A program made the position numbers and the translations under genes. Source: Halanaerobiaceae bacterium (lineage in GTDB: Bacteria > Bacillota_F > Halanaerobiia > Halanaerobiales > CSSED10-376). Taken from it: a DNA stretch of 6,472 bases. The DNA lies in contig PWOK01000268.1 in NCBI GenBank assembly GCA_003557445.1, forward strand, positions 1 through 6,472, given 5' to 3'. The notes beneath the pieces are model-generated. The model was not told the DNA's origin, did no database searches, and saw nothing but the letters and a program-made list of their open reading frames with translations. The first letter of the stretch is position 1, and each line of letters opens with the position of its first letter. Shown here piece after piece: positions 6,436 through 6,472 of the stretch.

Positions 6436-6460
6436 CGTTAATAATAATTAATAATTAACG
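6436..6460. repeat. Perfect inverted repeat over the distal promoter
   Basis: CGTTAAT at 6436-6442 is the exact reverse complement of ATTAACG at 6454-6460, separated by 11 bases. It spans the -35 and part of the -10 of the candidate sigma-28 promoter. It could be a dimer-type operator, or partly a by-product of the promoter elements in AT-rich sequence. Confidence 0.4.
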
Positions 6461-6464
6461 ATAT
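6438..6464 (+). promoter_or_regulatory. Candidate sigma-28 promoter for the gene beyond the window
   Basis: AACGATAT at 6457-6464 matches six of eight positions of the SigD -10 element GCCGATAT. TTAA at 6438-6441 lies 15 bases upstream, exactly the layout of the flgM promoter candidate at 865-891. Transcription would start at about the last bases of the window. No convincing intrinsic terminator is visible between csrA and this site, so some read-through from the operon is possible. In many Bacillota flagellin follows csrA, so the promoter probably drives a flagellin gene; that gene is not seen here. Confidence 0.55.
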
Positions 6465-6472
6465 ATATAATA

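Noticed and set aside
1..6472. CRISPR arrays, tRNA or rRNA genes, insertion sequences, toxin or defence systems
   Set aside because: No spaced direct repeats, cloverleaf structures, transposase motifs or terminal repeats were found; the window is a coherent flagellar operon preceded by one cell-wall gene.

Overview
The window is a late flagellar gene cluster from an AT-rich, low-G+C bacterium, all read on the + strand. Shine-Dalgarno sequences are strong (GGAG, GGGGG, GAGGTG). The gene order flgM-flgN-flgK-flgL-(DUF6470/yviE-like)-fliW-csrA is the one known from Bacillus and clostridia, so a Bacillota-type organism is the natural reading. The very acidic outer part of FlgK would suit a salt-adapted anaerobe such as a member of Halanaerobiales, but that is a weak inference and no species is claimed.

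Layout. Positions 1-786 hold the 3' part of a cell-wall protein with a peptidoglycan-binding domain, a LysM domain and a C-terminal domain of a type common in Bacillota. A short, weak hairpin with a T run overlaps its stop codon. Positions 787-937 are intergenic and carry a good candidate for a sigma-28 (SigD/FliA) promoter. The operon follows: flgM (938-1213), flgN (1224-1730), flgK (1761-4334), flgL (4347-5228), a DUF6470/YviE-like gene (5243-5662), fliW (5677-6129) and csrA (6129-6347). Gaps are 10 to 30 bases or less, and fliW and csrA overlap by one base. Positions 6348-6472 are non-coding, show no convincing terminator, and end in a second sigma-28-like promoter with the same arrangement as the first. 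It probably drives the next gene, which lies outside the window and by synteny is likely flagellin.

How the genes work together. FlgM holds sigma-28 inactive until the hook is finished and FlgM is exported. FlgN is the cytoplasmic chaperone for FlgK and FlgL, the two hook-filament junction proteins. FliW binds free flagellin and also CsrA, and CsrA represses flagellin translation, so FliW-CsrA matches flagellin synthesis to its export. The operon thus joins a transcriptional checkpoint (FlgM), the junction parts with their chaperone, and a translational checkpoint (FliW-CsrA).

I see no wholly new system here. The most unusual item is FlgK: it has 857 residues and carries an acidic insertion of nearly 400 residues. 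The matched pair of promoter motifs and a possible hairpin over the flgM ribosome-binding site also deserve a look.
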